DNA of 60,736 bases from assembly GCA_902491515.1 (NCBI GenBank), contig CABUIC010000015.1, positions 1 through 60,736 on the forward strand, in the 5' to 3' direction. Of the stretch, positions 17,061 through 24,412 are shown piece after piece. Within the stretch, counting starts at the first letter, position 1, and every line of letters starts with the position of its first letter. The notes beneath the pieces were generated by a model that made no database searches, was not told the origin of the DNA, and saw only the letters and a list, made by a program, of their open reading frames with translations. The DNA is from an uncultured Porphyromonadaceae bacterium. Its GTDB lineage: Bacteria; Bacteroidota; Bacteroidia; Bacteroidales; Muribaculaceae. A program made the position numbers and the translations under genes.

Positions 17061-18746
17061 CTACGGGGTATTTCCCTTCCTCCCGCCCCACAGCGCCCGT
17101 CTGTGGTCGCAGCTGCGGCGCAGGAAAAGCTGAGGTTCGATGCCCCGCTCCCGCAGCGCCGTCGTGTCCGACGGGCTGAGCAGAAGCACCGTCCTCCCGG
17201 GCGCTAAGGTGTCCAGCGCCTCCTCCGAGGGGAGTGCTCGCAGGCAGTCGCCGAGGTAGAAGTTGAGCGTGTACAGTCTTTCGCCCGGGCCGTGGCCCAG
17301 CGTGTAGATGATGCGGCCGCCTTCGGGGTTCATGGCCAGGATTTCAGGCGCGGCGTGGATGTCGCTCCGCGGGTTGAGCACCGAGGGCATCGCCGTGGAG
17401 AGGTAGAAGAAGTAGAGCGCGCAGGCCGCCAGAACGCTCCCGAGTGGCGTCCGCATCTTCTTTCTCAGTACCGACACGCCCACTCCCATAGGTACAAGCG
17501 CGAGCACCCACGCCCACGCGGGCGCGGCCTCGAGCGGAAAGCGCCCCGAAGCCGAGGCAGCAAGGAAAAGAGGCGGAACGGCCACGGCCAGGGCGCCGAG
17601 CCCCGTCGCGAGCCCGCGCATCAGCTTCTTCCCCTCGTAGCGCAGGGTCAGCACCGTAATGCCGTAGCAGGCAAAAGGATAGACCGGAAGCAGATAGACG
17701 CTCCGTTTGCTCTCCGGGATGCAGTAGAAGATGAAAATCACGCTTCCGGCGACTAAGGCCAGAAGCGCCCCGGGGCTGATGGTCTTGATTTTAGCCTTAA
17801 AGCCGCGCCACGGGCGGTAGAAGAGCGCTCCGAGAAGCAGGAGCGTCCACGGCAGGAGCCCCGCGGCCATCGTCATGAAGTTGTACCAGAAGGGCTTCAC
17901 GTGCGAGTCGTAGCTCATCGTCCCTGTGAGGCGCCCGATGTTCTCCTCCCATGCCAGGCGGTAGAATTCCTCCCCGCCGAGCTCGTAAGCCTTTACATAC
18001 CAGAGCGCCGGAACGGCCAGCGCCGCAAGCGCCAGCCCGAGCATCCCGAAGAATGCCGGCAGGAAGCGGTCGCCGCGCAGGAGGCGGTAGGCGCCCATGG
18101 CCGCGCAGGGCAGAAGAGCGCCGACAGGGCCCTTCGTGAGAGTGGCGCACGTCAGGAGCGCCCACGCCCCGGCGTAGCGGAGTGCTGTGGCGCGTCGTCC
18201 TCCGGGAAGTTCCCGGGCGTTGAACATCAGATAGATGGCGCCGACCATACACGCCGTAAGCACCATGTCGAGCCGGCAGGCCACCGATGCGCGGAACACT
18301 TCGAAGCACGTCACGCCCGCGAGGGCGAAAACCACTCCGAAGCGAGCCCCCCTGAGCCTTGACGCCCAGTAGTAGCCGCCCGTTCCGAGGGCTATCGACG
18401 CGAGCGCCGACGGCAGACGCGAGAGGTATTCCGTGACGATTCCGCCGTTGAACACGTAGGAGAGCACGGCGATGACCCAGGCCATGAACGGCGGCTTGTA
18501 GGGGATGTCGCCCCCGTAGTTCACGGGCAGAATCCAGTTCCCGCTCTCGAGGATGCTCACCGCCACGATAGCCTCGCGGGGCTCGCCCTTCGAGTTGAAG
18601 AGCGTCAGCCCCAGCCACGGCAGAAGAAGGAGGCAGAGGATTATGAACACGGCAGCGCCCCCGGCCTTGATATTAACTTGATTAGCAAACGGATGTAGGG
18701 ACGCGCCATGGCGCGTCCGCTCCGCCGGATCATTTTTAGTTACCAT
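17061..18746 (-). CDS. ArnT/GT39-like membrane glycosyltransferase
   Basis: A polytopic transferase using a polyprenyl-phosphate sugar donor, as in ArnT-type lipid A or protein modification; 561 residues. The first segment, VFIILCLLLLPWLG, is followed by the GT-C signature GEPREAIVAVSILESGNW, with the acidic residue after the first helix, then PYKPPFMAWVIA. Around ten further hydrophobic segments follow, with a C-terminal soluble domain from about 465. The ATG at 18746 gives a 30-residue leader that reads through a family A palindrome, so the true start may be downstream, for example a GTG near residue 33. No aminoarabinose pathway genes are nearby, so the donor is unknown. Confidence 0.82.
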   Translation of the reverse strand: MVTKNDPAERTRHGASLHPFANQVNIKAGGAAVFIILCLLLLPWLGLTLFNSKGEPREAIVAVSILESGNWILPVNYGGDIPYKPPFMAWVIAVLSYVFNGGIVTEYLSRLPSALASIALGTGGYYWASRLRGARFGVVFALAGVTCFEVFRASVACRLDMVLTACMVGAIYLMFNARELPGGRRATALRYAGAWALLTCATLTKGPVGALLPCAAMGAYRLLRGDRFLPAFFGMLGLALAALAVPALWYVKAYELGGEEFYRLAWEENIGRLTGTMSYDSHVKPFWYNFMTMAAGLLPWTLLLLGALFYRPWRGFKAKIKTISPGALLALVAGSVIFIFYCIPESKRSVYLLPVYPFACYGITVLTLRYEGKKLMRGLATGLGALAVAVPPLFLAASASGRFPLEAAPAWAWVLALVPMGVGVSVLRKKMRTPLGSVLAACALYFFYLSTAMPSVLNPRSDIHAAPEILAMNPEGGRIIYTLGHGPGERLYTLNFYLGDCLRALPSEEALDTLAPGRTVLLLSPSDTTALRERGIEPQLFLRRSCDHRRALWGGRKGNTP

Positions 18747-18778
18747 CGCCTGGGCGGACGCGCCATGGCGCGTCCCTA
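18696..18778. repeat. Inverted pair of family A palindromes
   Basis: Two perfect copies of GGACGCGCCATGGCGCGTCC, at 18699-18718 and 18756-18775, in opposite orientation as judged by their TAGG ends (18696 and 18778). They flank 37 bases in a BIME-like arrangement. The block covers the annotated 5' end of the ArnT-like gene and lies 6 bases from the purB stop. Confidence 0.85.
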
Positions 18779-18783
18779 CTGAA

Positions 18784-20142
18784 TTACTGTACCGTATACC
18801 CCGTATAAGTCATCGGCGAGAGCTTGTGCAGCTCGGCCTTCACCTCGGGGCTCACATTGAGCGTGTCTATGAAGGCCGCGATGCTCTCGGCCGTTACCGT
18901 CGAGTTCGTGCGCGTCAGGGCCTTCAGAGTCTCGTAGGGCTTCGGATAGCCTTCGCGGCGGAGGATGGTCTGGATGCCTTCGGCCACAACGTTCCACATC
19001 GCCGCAAGGTCGCGGTCGATGCTCTCGCGGTGCAGGATGAGCTTGTCGAGGCCCTTGCGCGTGGAGGCCACGGCGATAAGAGTGTGCGCCAGGGGAACGC
19101 CCACGTTGCGCAGGACCGTCGAGTCCGTCAGATCGCGCTGGAGACGCGACACGGGGAGCTTACCGGCAAGATGTGCCAGAACGGCGTTGGCTATGCCGAG
19201 GTTGCCCTCCGAGTTCTCGAAGTCGATGGGATTCACCTTGTGCGGCATCGCCGACGAGCCTACCTCGCCCTCCTTGATGCGCTGCTTGAAGTACTCCATG
19301 GAAATGTACATCCACATGTCCCGGTCGAGGTCGAGGATGATGGTGTTGATGCGCCGCAGAGCGTCGAACACCCCCGCGAGGTTGTCGTAGTTGGAAATCT
19401 GCGTCGTCCACTCCTCGCGCTGGATGCCGAGATCCTCAAGAAGGAAACGGTTGGCGAAACCGCGCCAGTTTATCTCCGGGAAGGCCGTCAGATGTGCGTT
19501 GAAATTGCCCGTGGCGCCTCCGAACTTGCCGCTGAACGGCACCGCCGCGAGGGCCTCGAGCTGCTTGCGCAGGCGGTAGGCGAACACCATGATTTCCTTC
19601 CCAAGGGTCGTCGGGCTCGCCGGTTGCCCGTGGGTCTTGGCAAGCATCGGGATATCGGCCCACTCCTTGGCCATCCCCTCGAGCACGGCCGCAAGGTCCT
19701 GGACAGCCGGGATGACTACGTTGCCTAATGCCTCTTTCACCGACATGGGCACAGCCGTGTTGTTGATATCCTGCGACGTCAGCCCGAAGTGGATGAATTC
19801 CTTATACTTGGCGAGCCCGAGGCGGTCGAATTCCTCCTTCAGGAAATATTCCACCGCCTTGACGTCGTGGTTCGTGACGCTTTCTATATCCTTGATTCTC
19901 TGAGCCTGCGCCGGAGTGAAGAAGCTTGGGTCGTAGAGGTTCGAGAGCGCGTCCTTCGCCTCCTGGGGCACGTCCGCGAGCTGGGGTAGGGGCAGGGCGC
20001 AGAGAGCGAGGAAGTATTTCACCTCCACTTCCACGCGGTAGCGGATGAGGGCATATTCCGAAAAATAATCAGCGAGGGCCCCGCACTTGCTGCGGTAGCG
20101 CCCGTCGACCGGAGAAATGGCTGTAAGCGTCGTAAGTTCCAT
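18784..20142 (-). CDS. purB: Adenylosuccinate lyase
   Basis: Catalyses fumarate elimination in two steps of purine synthesis (SAICAR to AICAR, adenylosuccinate to AMP); 452 residues. It has the fumarase/aspartase superfamily signature GEVGSSAMPHKVNPIDFENSEG near 270-290, the catalytic TSQDINNTA block near 120, and KTHGQPASPTTLGKE near 168. The N-terminus MELTTLTAISPVDGRYRSK is the usual start, which fixes the ATG at 20142 rather than 20202. A TAACTTTG -7 element (minus strand, 20168-20161) lies just upstream. It is flanked by repeat-rich gaps and is probably transcribed alone. Confidence 0.96.
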   Translation of the reverse strand: MELTTLTAISPVDGRYRSKCGALADYFSEYALIRYRVEVEVKYFLALCALPLPQLADVPQEAKDALSNLYDPSFFTPAQAQRIKDIESVTNHDVKAVEYFLKEEFDRLGLAKYKEFIHFGLTSQDINNTAVPMSVKEALGNVVIPAVQDLAAVLEGMAKEWADIPMLAKTHGQPASPTTLGKEIMVFAYRLRKQLEALAAVPFSGKFGGATGNFNAHLTAFPEINWRGFANRFLLEDLGIQREEWTTQISNYDNLAGVFDALRRINTIILDLDRDMWMYISMEYFKQRIKEGEVGSSAMPHKVNPIDFENSEGNLGIANAVLAHLAGKLPVSRLQRDLTDSTVLRNVGVPLAHTLIAVASTRKGLDKLILHRESIDRDLAAMWNVVAEGIQTILRREGYPKPYETLKALTRTNSTVTAESIAAFIDTLNVSPEVKAELHKLSPMTYTGYTVQ

Positions 20143-20213
20143 ATCTTTGAAAATTTTCCGCAAAGTTACAAATTTTCCGCGAGAAAACCTAAGCGAACTC
20201 AATTATCGAACTG

Positions 20214-20239
20214 TAGGGACGCACGGCCCGTGCGTCCTA
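20214..20239 (+). repeat. Family A palindrome, CACGGCCCGTG core
   Basis: TAGGGACGCA-CGGCCCG-TGCGTCCTA. Same arms as the CCATGG-core copies but a different self-complementary centre. Confidence 0.8.
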
Positions 20240-20293
20240 ACGCCCATCATGAAAAACCCCATTTGTTTACTCCATAATATATTGAATATGAGG

Positions 20294-20319
20294 TAGGGCC
20301 GCGTCATGGCGCGTCCGCC
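20294..20319 (+). repeat. Family A palindrome, CATGG core, mutated arm
   Basis: TAGGGCCGCGTCATGG then CGCGTCCGCC: the left arm carries substitutions relative to the right arm, so the palindrome is decaying. Confidence 0.7.
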
Positions 20320-20358
20320 CGGCCCGTATCCGCAAAATGCCCGGAACGAATAGAGCGC

Positions 20359-20398
20359 AACAGCCCCTGGCTGTCCTTGCGGACGGTCCGGGGCTGTT
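20359..20398. repeat. Perfect hairpin 3' of the histone H1-like gene
   Basis: A nine-base stem, AACAGCCCC/GGGGCTGTT, with a nested GTCC/GGAC in the loop. It lies about 90 bases past the histone-like gene's stop on the minus strand. There is no U-run, so terminator function is uncertain. Confidence 0.5.
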
Positions 20399-20413
20399 AC
20401 TCTTGCGGAGGGG

Positions 20414-20439
20414 GCGGACGCACGGGCCGTGCGTCCCTA
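20414..20439 (-). repeat. Family A palindrome, CACGGCCCGTG core, inverted
   Basis: On the minus strand TAGGGACGCA-CGGCCCG-TGCGTCCGC, the same core as 20214 and opposite orientation to 20294, so 20294 and 20414 form another inverted pair. Confidence 0.8.
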
Positions 20440-20484
20440 CAGTGGGGCCCTTAATCCTCCGGCGGGCATGGTCGCGGGCGGCGA

Positions 20485-20661
20485 TTAAGCCTTGGCGGCG
20501 TCGAGGGAAGCCTTGCGGAATTCCTTCATCAGCTTCTCCAGCTCGAGGGATGCCTTGCGCGCACGGGTGCCGGCGGCCTTGTTGCCTTTTTCTACCTGGA
20601 GGGCAGCGTCGGCCTTGAAGGCCTCGAAGGCTGCGTTTACTTTTTCAATCAGTTCCTGCAT
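20485..20661 (-). CDS. Histone H1-like DNA-associated protein, 58 residues
   Basis: A 58-residue Lys/Ala-rich protein (MQELIEKVNAAFEAFKADAA..., ending KASLDAAKA) of the Bacteroidota Hc1/histone H1-like family. It is thought to bind DNA and contribute to nucleoid packing. The conserved block GNKAAGTRARKASLELEKL lies at 26-44, and about 10 of 58 residues are Lys. It is too short for most ORF cut-offs. The frame ends at a TAA at 20487-20485, in a repeat-rich gap. The neighbouring queC is transcribed in the same direction but 85 bases upstream, so the two may be separate units. Confidence 0.88.
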   Translation of the reverse strand: MQELIEKVNAAFEAFKADAALQVEKGNKAAGTRARKASLELEKLMKEFRKASLDAAKA

Positions 20662-20746
20662 TTGGATTTGAGATTAAAAGGGTTAGGGAAATAAATGATG
20701 GTTGGGGTATACAGTCGGGGTTGCGCGGGAGGGGAGCCCGGAGTCC

Positions 20747-21436
20747 TCAGGCTTCGGTGCTGTCCTCCTCGTCCTCGTCGTAGTAGATTGTGGTGTCTTC
20801 GATGCCCGCTTCCGCAAGGGCCGCGCGCCGCTCCCGGCAGGTGCCGCAGCGCCCGCACTGGTGCTCGCGCCCCTTGTAGCAGGAGTAGGTCTTCGAGTAG
20901 TCGATGCCGAGCCATTTCCCCCGCCGTGCGATGTCCGCCTTGCTCAGCAGCGTGTAGGGCGCCTCAAGCTCGATGTGCTCGTAGGTCCCCTCTGCTATTG
21001 CCGCACGCATGGCCTTCACGAAGGCCTCACGGCAGTCCGGGTAGAGCGCATGGTCGCCCGCGTGGTTCGCGATGAACACGGCCTTCAGCCCGTGGCTCTC
21101 CGCAAGGCCCGCAGCCGCCGCCAGCATGATACCGTTGCGGAAGGGCACGACTGTGCTCTTCATGTTGTCGAAGTCGTATTCCCCTGTCGGAACGGCCTCC
21201 GACCCCTCTAAGAGCGAGCTGTGGAATAGCTCGCCGATGAAGCCTAAGTCTATCACCACAAGCTCGATGCCGAGCCGCTCGCAGTGGTAGCGGGCGCATT
21301 CCAGCTCGCGCGCGTTGTGGTTCGAGCCGTAGGTGAAGTTCACCGCAAGCTCGATGCGCTCGGCGTACTCATAGAGCATCGTCACGGAGTCCATGCCTCC
21401 GGAGAGCACCATCAGGGAGTCTTTCTTCGCGTTCAT
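20747..21436 (-). CDS. queC: 7-cyano-7-deazaguanine synthase QueC
   Basis: Converts 7-carboxy-7-deazaguanine to preQ0 with ATP and ammonia, in queuosine synthesis; 229 residues. The PP-loop is seen as LSGGMDSVT at 11-19, and the zinc site as four Cys in CYKGREHQCGRCGTC near 187-201. FTYGSNHNARE and FRNGIMLAAAAGLAESHG are family blocks. The C-terminal tail YYDEDEEDS is acidic. It follows queF after a 27-base gap, so both are probably read from the promoter at 21984-22015. Confidence 0.95.
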   Translation of the reverse strand: MNAKKDSLMVLSGGMDSVTMLYEYAERIELAVNFTYGSNHNARELECARYHCERLGIELVVIDLGFIGELFHSSLLEGSEAVPTGEYDFDNMKSTVVPFRNGIMLAAAAGLAESHGLKAVFIANHAGDHALYPDCREAFVKAMRAAIAEGTYEHIELEAPYTLLSKADIARRGKWLGIDYSKTYSCYKGREHQCGRCGTCRERRAALAEAGIEDTTIYYDEDEEDSTEA

Positions 21437-21463
21437 TGTTGGGGAAAATTGGTGTTTTCTGGC

Positions 21464-21958
21464 TTATATCTTGTCTATGAAGCGGTTTATTCCTATGTTC
21501 AGGGCCTCGCGACGGCGCGCCTCGGCCAGCGAAGCATGCTCCGAGTCCCCGCGGTTCGCGAAGGGGTAGATCGCTATGCCCCCGCGCGGAGTGAACAGAC
21601 CGACAACCTCGATATACTTCGGGTCCATCAGCTTCCACAGGTCCTCCATGATGATGTTCACGCAGTCCTCGTGGAAGTCCCCGTGGTTCCGGAAGGAGAA
21701 GAGGTAGAGCTTCAGGCTCTTGCTCTCAACCATGCGCGTGCGCGGGATATAGGAGATGAGAATCGTCGCGAAGTCAGGCTGCCCCGTCTTCGGGCAGAGC
21801 GACGTGAATTCCGGACACGTGAACGTCACCGTATACTCGTTCTCCGGATGCTTGTTCTCGAAGGTCTCGAGTATTTCCGGCGAGTACTCCGTCGGGTATT
21901 TGACCCCCGTGTTCCCCAAGAGTGTTACCCCTTTCAGTTCCTGTTCTTGACGTGACAT
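21464..21958 (-). CDS. queF: NADPH-dependent 7-cyano-7-deazaguanine reductase QueF (type I)
   Basis: Reduces preQ0 to preQ1, the next step after QueC; 164 residues, the short unimodular type. The catalytic Cys is C55 in FTSLCPKTGQPDF with D62 as general acid. The NADPH motif ESKSLK is followed by LYLFSFRNHGDFHED. The start at 21958 directly precedes the motif-bearing N-terminus and lies 26 bases after a good -7 element. QueF plus QueC suggests de novo queuosine synthesis; QueD, QueE and Tgt are not in this window. Confidence 0.95.
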   Translation of the reverse strand: MSRQEQELKGVTLLGNTGVKYPTEYSPEILETFENKHPENEYTVTFTCPEFTSLCPKTGQPDFATILISYIPRTRMVESKSLKLYLFSFRNHGDFHEDCVNIIMEDLWKLMDPKYIEVVGLFTPRGGIAIYPFANRGDSEHASLAEARRREALNIGINRFIDKI

Positions 21959-21983
21959 GCTTTGTTCTGAAGCTTATTGACAA

Positions 21984-22015
21984 CAAACGTACAAAAAAAA
22001 TATTTACCTTGCAAA
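21984..22015 (-). promoter_or_regulatory. Promoter of queF-queC
   Basis: Minus strand: TTTG (22015-22012), 20 bases, TACGTTTG (21991-21984). Excellent Bacteroidota consensus, giving a leader of about 20 bases. Confidence 0.75.
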
Positions 22016-22065
22016 CAAAACGCTAAAAATTGTATGAAAAACCGAAAATTTCTCCAAAATCGGCT

Positions 22066-22103
22066 AAAAAAAGCCCCGCGGGCCGGAAAATCGGCTCGCG
22101 GGG
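22066..22103 (-). terminator. Rho-independent terminator 3' of the secreted protein gene
   Basis: The stem CCCCGCGGGCC/GGCTCGCGGGG (22074-22084, 22093-22103) has one G-U wobble and is followed on the minus strand by seven U (22072-22066). It ends transcription from the 22165-23118 gene before the queF promoter. Confidence 0.8.
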
Positions 22104-22123
22104 AAGGGGGGGGTACGGCTGTC

Positions 22124-22151
22124 GTGGCGCGCTCATGCGCCACGGGCCGTG
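22124..22151. repeat. Paired short palindromes with a family A-type core
   Basis: GTGGCGC/GCGCCAC hairpin (22124-22130, 22137-22143) overlapping CACGGGCCGTG (22141-22151), which is the second family A core without its arms. It lies 14 bases beyond the stop of the minus-strand secreted protein gene. Confidence 0.55.
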
Positions 22152-22164
22152 AGTCTGCTCTTGA

Positions 22165-23118
22165 TTAGAGGACAACCTTGGCAGCCTTGCCGCCCTTCAC
22201 CTGGATGAAGAGGCCCTTTTCGGGGTTGGCAACGCGTACGCCCTGGAGGTTGTAGTAAACAGCGGGAGCGTCCTCTGCTACTTCAACGCCGGAGATACCA
22301 GCGCTCTTGGCGATGGTGATGGTCTCAGCTTCGAGGTCGAGGGTGATGGTAACGTCCTTGACAGCTTCCTTCATGCCCATGTTGGCATCGGTGCTTTCGT
22401 CGAAGAAGTAGGGGTTGGCGAGTTCCATCTGGTTGTTGCCGGTGGTCCACTTGGCGCTCCAGTCCATGTTGGCAATCTTGAATGCGTTGAGCTCAACAGC
22501 TTCTGTGCCTTCGCCTTCAACGCTGTAAGCGCCGATTTCGGCTACATTGAGGGTGTAAACGGTTTCGCTGACCTTGGTGAACTTGTAAGCAGCGTCAACA
22601 CCATCGTTGAGCCAGTTGTTCATGGAGCCGCGGAGGTAAACGTCGCCGATTTTGCGAACGATGGCACCGCCTACGGTGAAGATACCGGTATTGGTGTCGA
22701 CGGTGAACTTGTACTCACCGGCGGGGATGTTCCAGCTGTCGGGGTTACCGGCGATGGCCATGGGGTTTGCGCCTACTTCAGCGGTACCACCTGCGGCGGG
22801 AGTGTAACGGCCTGCGTTCCAGGTGTCCCAGTCTTCGGTCTCGAGAAGAACGGGGTTGAATGCGAACCAGCTCTGAGCGAGGACCTTGATGCTTACTTCG
22901 AATACGCCTTCACCGGTCTTTTCCATGGGAATACCGTTGACGGGCGACCAGTCTGTACTGGGATTGCCGAGAACAGCGTTGGCGGGAACTTCAGCCTTTT
23001 CAGAGCTGCAGAGGTCGCCGATGAGGTACATGGTGGTGGGCAGGGGGCTGGGAGCATCCCAGGCCATGGCGGCTACTGTGGTGGCAGCGGCAGCGAGGAG
23101 GGTGTAAAATTTCTTCAT
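22165..23118 (-). CDS. Secreted SusE/SusF-like (starch-binding type) beta-sandwich protein
   Basis: A 317-residue exported protein of unknown exact role. The signal peptide ends near AMA-W20. Two similar segments recall the glycan-binding modules of SusE/SusF outer-membrane proteins: WFAFNPV...NIPAGEYKFTVDTNTGIFTV near 85-155 and VYLRGSMNNWLNDG...YTLNV near 165-200. The last 30 residues, YYNLQGVRVANPEKGLFIQV, form a short C-terminal tail seen in many Bacteroidales secreted proteins. There is no SusC/SusD pair nearby, so binding of a polysaccharide is only suggested. It has a strong promoter at 23222-23253 and a leader of about 100 bases. Confidence 0.72.
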   Translation of the reverse strand: MKKFYTLLAAAATTVAAMAWDAPSPLPTTMYLIGDLCSSEKAEVPANAVLGNPSTDWSPVNGIPMEKTGEGVFEVSIKVLAQSWFAFNPVLLETEDWDTWNAGRYTPAAGGTAEVGANPMAIAGNPDSWNIPAGEYKFTVDTNTGIFTVGGAIVRKIGDVYLRGSMNNWLNDGVDAAYKFTKVSETVYTLNVAEIGAYSVEGEGTEAVELNAFKIANMDWSAKWTTGNNQMELANPYFFDESTDANMGMKEAVKDVTITLDLEAETITIAKSAGISGVEVAEDAPAVYYNLQGVRVANPEKGLFIQVKGGKAAKVVL

Positions 23119-23221
23119 ACGATGATGAGAGATTTAAGGGGGTTGATTGATTTGGTTGATTATAATTAGACTTTGCTAACTTTCTTTGGAACGGTTTAAG
23201 GCTTTTTTCCTTTAATCATGG

Positions 23222-23253
23222 CAAAGTTATGCCAAATTTTCCAAACCACAAAA
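23222..23253 (-). promoter_or_regulatory. Promoter of the secreted SusE/F-like gene
   Basis: Minus strand: TTTG (23253-23250), exactly 20 bases, TAACTTTG (23229-23222). The gap to the ATG at 23118 implies a leader of roughly 100 bases. Confidence 0.75.
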
Positions 23254-23312
23254 TTTTTCACAGAAAAAAAGACTGTATAGAAAAAAGAAACCCACCGCAT
23301 GGGAAGAAAGCG

Positions 23313-23339
23313 CCCCGCGTCCGGAGGGCAGTTGTGTGG
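23313..23339 (+). repeat. Family B motif, right next to the RAYT stop
   Basis: CCCCGCGT followed by CCGGAGGGCAGTTGTGTGG (23321-23339). It ends 7 bases before the transposase stop codon. All 27 bases are identical to 35275-35301; an inverted copy lies at 24309-24327. Confidence 0.85.
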
Positions 23340-23346
23340 AATCCCC

Positions 23347-24264
23347 TCAAAAGAGCAGCCGGGCCTCGCCTTTGGCTATTGCTTCCGCAAGGGCGTTCAG
23401 TTCCAAGGCCCGAGCCCGAGTCAGAGGCTGACGCCGGGTCCGGTACTCAAGAGGCGCTAAAATTGCCGCCCTCCCTTCGAAGCAGAGGTCGAAAAAGACC
23501 CCGGGTGGCTTGTATAGCGGGGCGAAGCCATTGTCGGCAAGCAATATGAGCCGGCCTCCATTCTCTATGGCGTAGCCCATCACATCCCTCTCCTTCGGGC
23601 TGATAAAGGGCGATGCCAGGACTCCTCCGCCCCTTATCGCCTCCAGCCATCGCCGTTTGCGCCCGGTGAGCTCCTCGGGCGTGTACTTGCTCGAAACCCG
23701 CACCGCCTCTATCGCCGGCGATTCAAGAAGAAAAACATTGCCCACAACCTCGAATTCCGCCTCGCCGATGCGGACGCGGTAGCGGGTAGCAACCCGGTCA
23801 GGGTGCCGTTTTTTCATCAGACAGCGCCGTGGATTGTCCTGAATATAGGCCTTCAGGCGTGCTGCCGTACCCTCGGCAAAAACAATACGGTCGTGATACT
23901 CCGCCTCAAGAAGCGGACTTCCCCATTGCTCGTTCACAGCCTTGACAAAGGCCCATAGGTACACTCCGACGGGCTCCGGAAGCGTCTCCTTCACGAACAG
24001 AAGAAAATGGACATGGTCGGGCATTATCACATATTTCCAGTTCTGAAGCGAAGGGTGGAAATGGTCGATAAGGGCAATGTGCGAGGCCACAGTCTTACCC
24101 GCTTCCGAAGGTTCGGCGGTGACGAGCCCCGTGGGCCACTCCTGTATGCGCGACAGCTCCGGAGCCTCAGGGCAACGGCGGAAGGTCAGCATGTAGATTT
24201 GGCGCGACCGGTAGTCGTGCCAGAAGGCCCGTTTCTGCATGGCTTTGTCGGGAGGTGTCGGCAT
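23347..24264 (-). CDS. REP-associated tyrosine transposase-like protein (RAYT, Y1/HUH) with C-terminal extension
   Basis: A 305-residue single-copy-type relative of IS200/IS605 transposases. The HUH metal site is H84-V-H86 in VIMPDHVHFLLF, and the candidate nucleophile is Y140 in KAYIQDNPRR, the RAYT-type YIxxNP motif. YHDRIVF at 123-129 is another family block. The N-terminal 145 residues are the Y1 domain; residues 150-305 form an extension with RYRVRIGE, FLLESPAIEAVRVSSKY and a Rossmann-like LILLADNGF, unlike minimal RAYTs. The ATG at 24264 is chosen because upstream codons read through the flanking repeat. Family B motifs sit in inverted orientation on both sides. RAYTs cut and join REP DNA; activity here is inference. 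Confidence 0.8.
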   Translation of the reverse strand: MPTPPDKAMQKRAFWHDYRSRQIYMLTFRRCPEAPELSRIQEWPTGLVTAEPSEAGKTVASHIALIDHFHPSLQNWKYVIMPDHVHFLLFVKETLPEPVGVYLWAFVKAVNEQWGSPLLEAEYHDRIVFAEGTAARLKAYIQDNPRRCLMKKRHPDRVATRYRVRIGEAEFEVVGNVFLLESPAIEAVRVSSKYTPEELTGRKRRWLEAIRGGGVLASPFISPKERDVMGYAIENGGRLILLADNGFAPLYKPPGVFFDLCFEGRAAILAPLEYRTRRQPLTRARALELNALAEAIAKGEARLLF

Positions 24265-24308
24265 GGAGCAAAGGTAGCGGTTTTTTCCGGAACCTCCAAA
24301 CGGACACT

Positions 24309-24327
24309 CCACACAACCGCCCTCCGG
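24309..24327 (-). repeat. Family B motif, inverted copy 5' of the RAYT gene
   Basis: On the minus strand CCGGAGGGCGGTTGTGTGG, differing from 23321-23339 at one base. It lies 44 bases upstream of the RAYT start and closes a 1.0 kb inverted-repeat-bounded cassette. Confidence 0.85.
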
Positions 24328-24371
24328 CAACAAAAACATCCCCCGGAATCCTCTACTTTTTTCCCCCTGCG

Positions 24372-24403
24372 TTTGCCTTTTCTCTCCTATTTTAGTATAT
24401 TTG
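24372..24403 (+). promoter_or_regulatory. Promoter of tilS
   Basis: TTTG (24372-24375), 20 bases, TATATTTG (24396-24403). The tilS ATG is at 24413, so transcription would begin only a few bases before it. Confidence 0.7.
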
Positions 24404-24412
24404 TATTCAGAT

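Larger units (their letters stand above)
20143..20484. other. 342-base repeat-rich intergenic region
   Basis: No gene is supported. It contains the purB -7 element, three family A palindromes (20214, 20294, 20414) and one perfect 9-bp hairpin AACAGCCCC/GGGGCTGTT (20359-20367 with 20390-20398). The hairpin loop itself can pair as GTCC/GGAC. A short plus-strand frame across it runs into the histone gene antisense and is not believed. Confidence 0.7.

Noticed and set aside
20337..20618. A 93-codon plus-strand frame in the purB/histone gap
   Set aside because: It is antisense to the histone-like gene and crosses repeats; no signal or domain.
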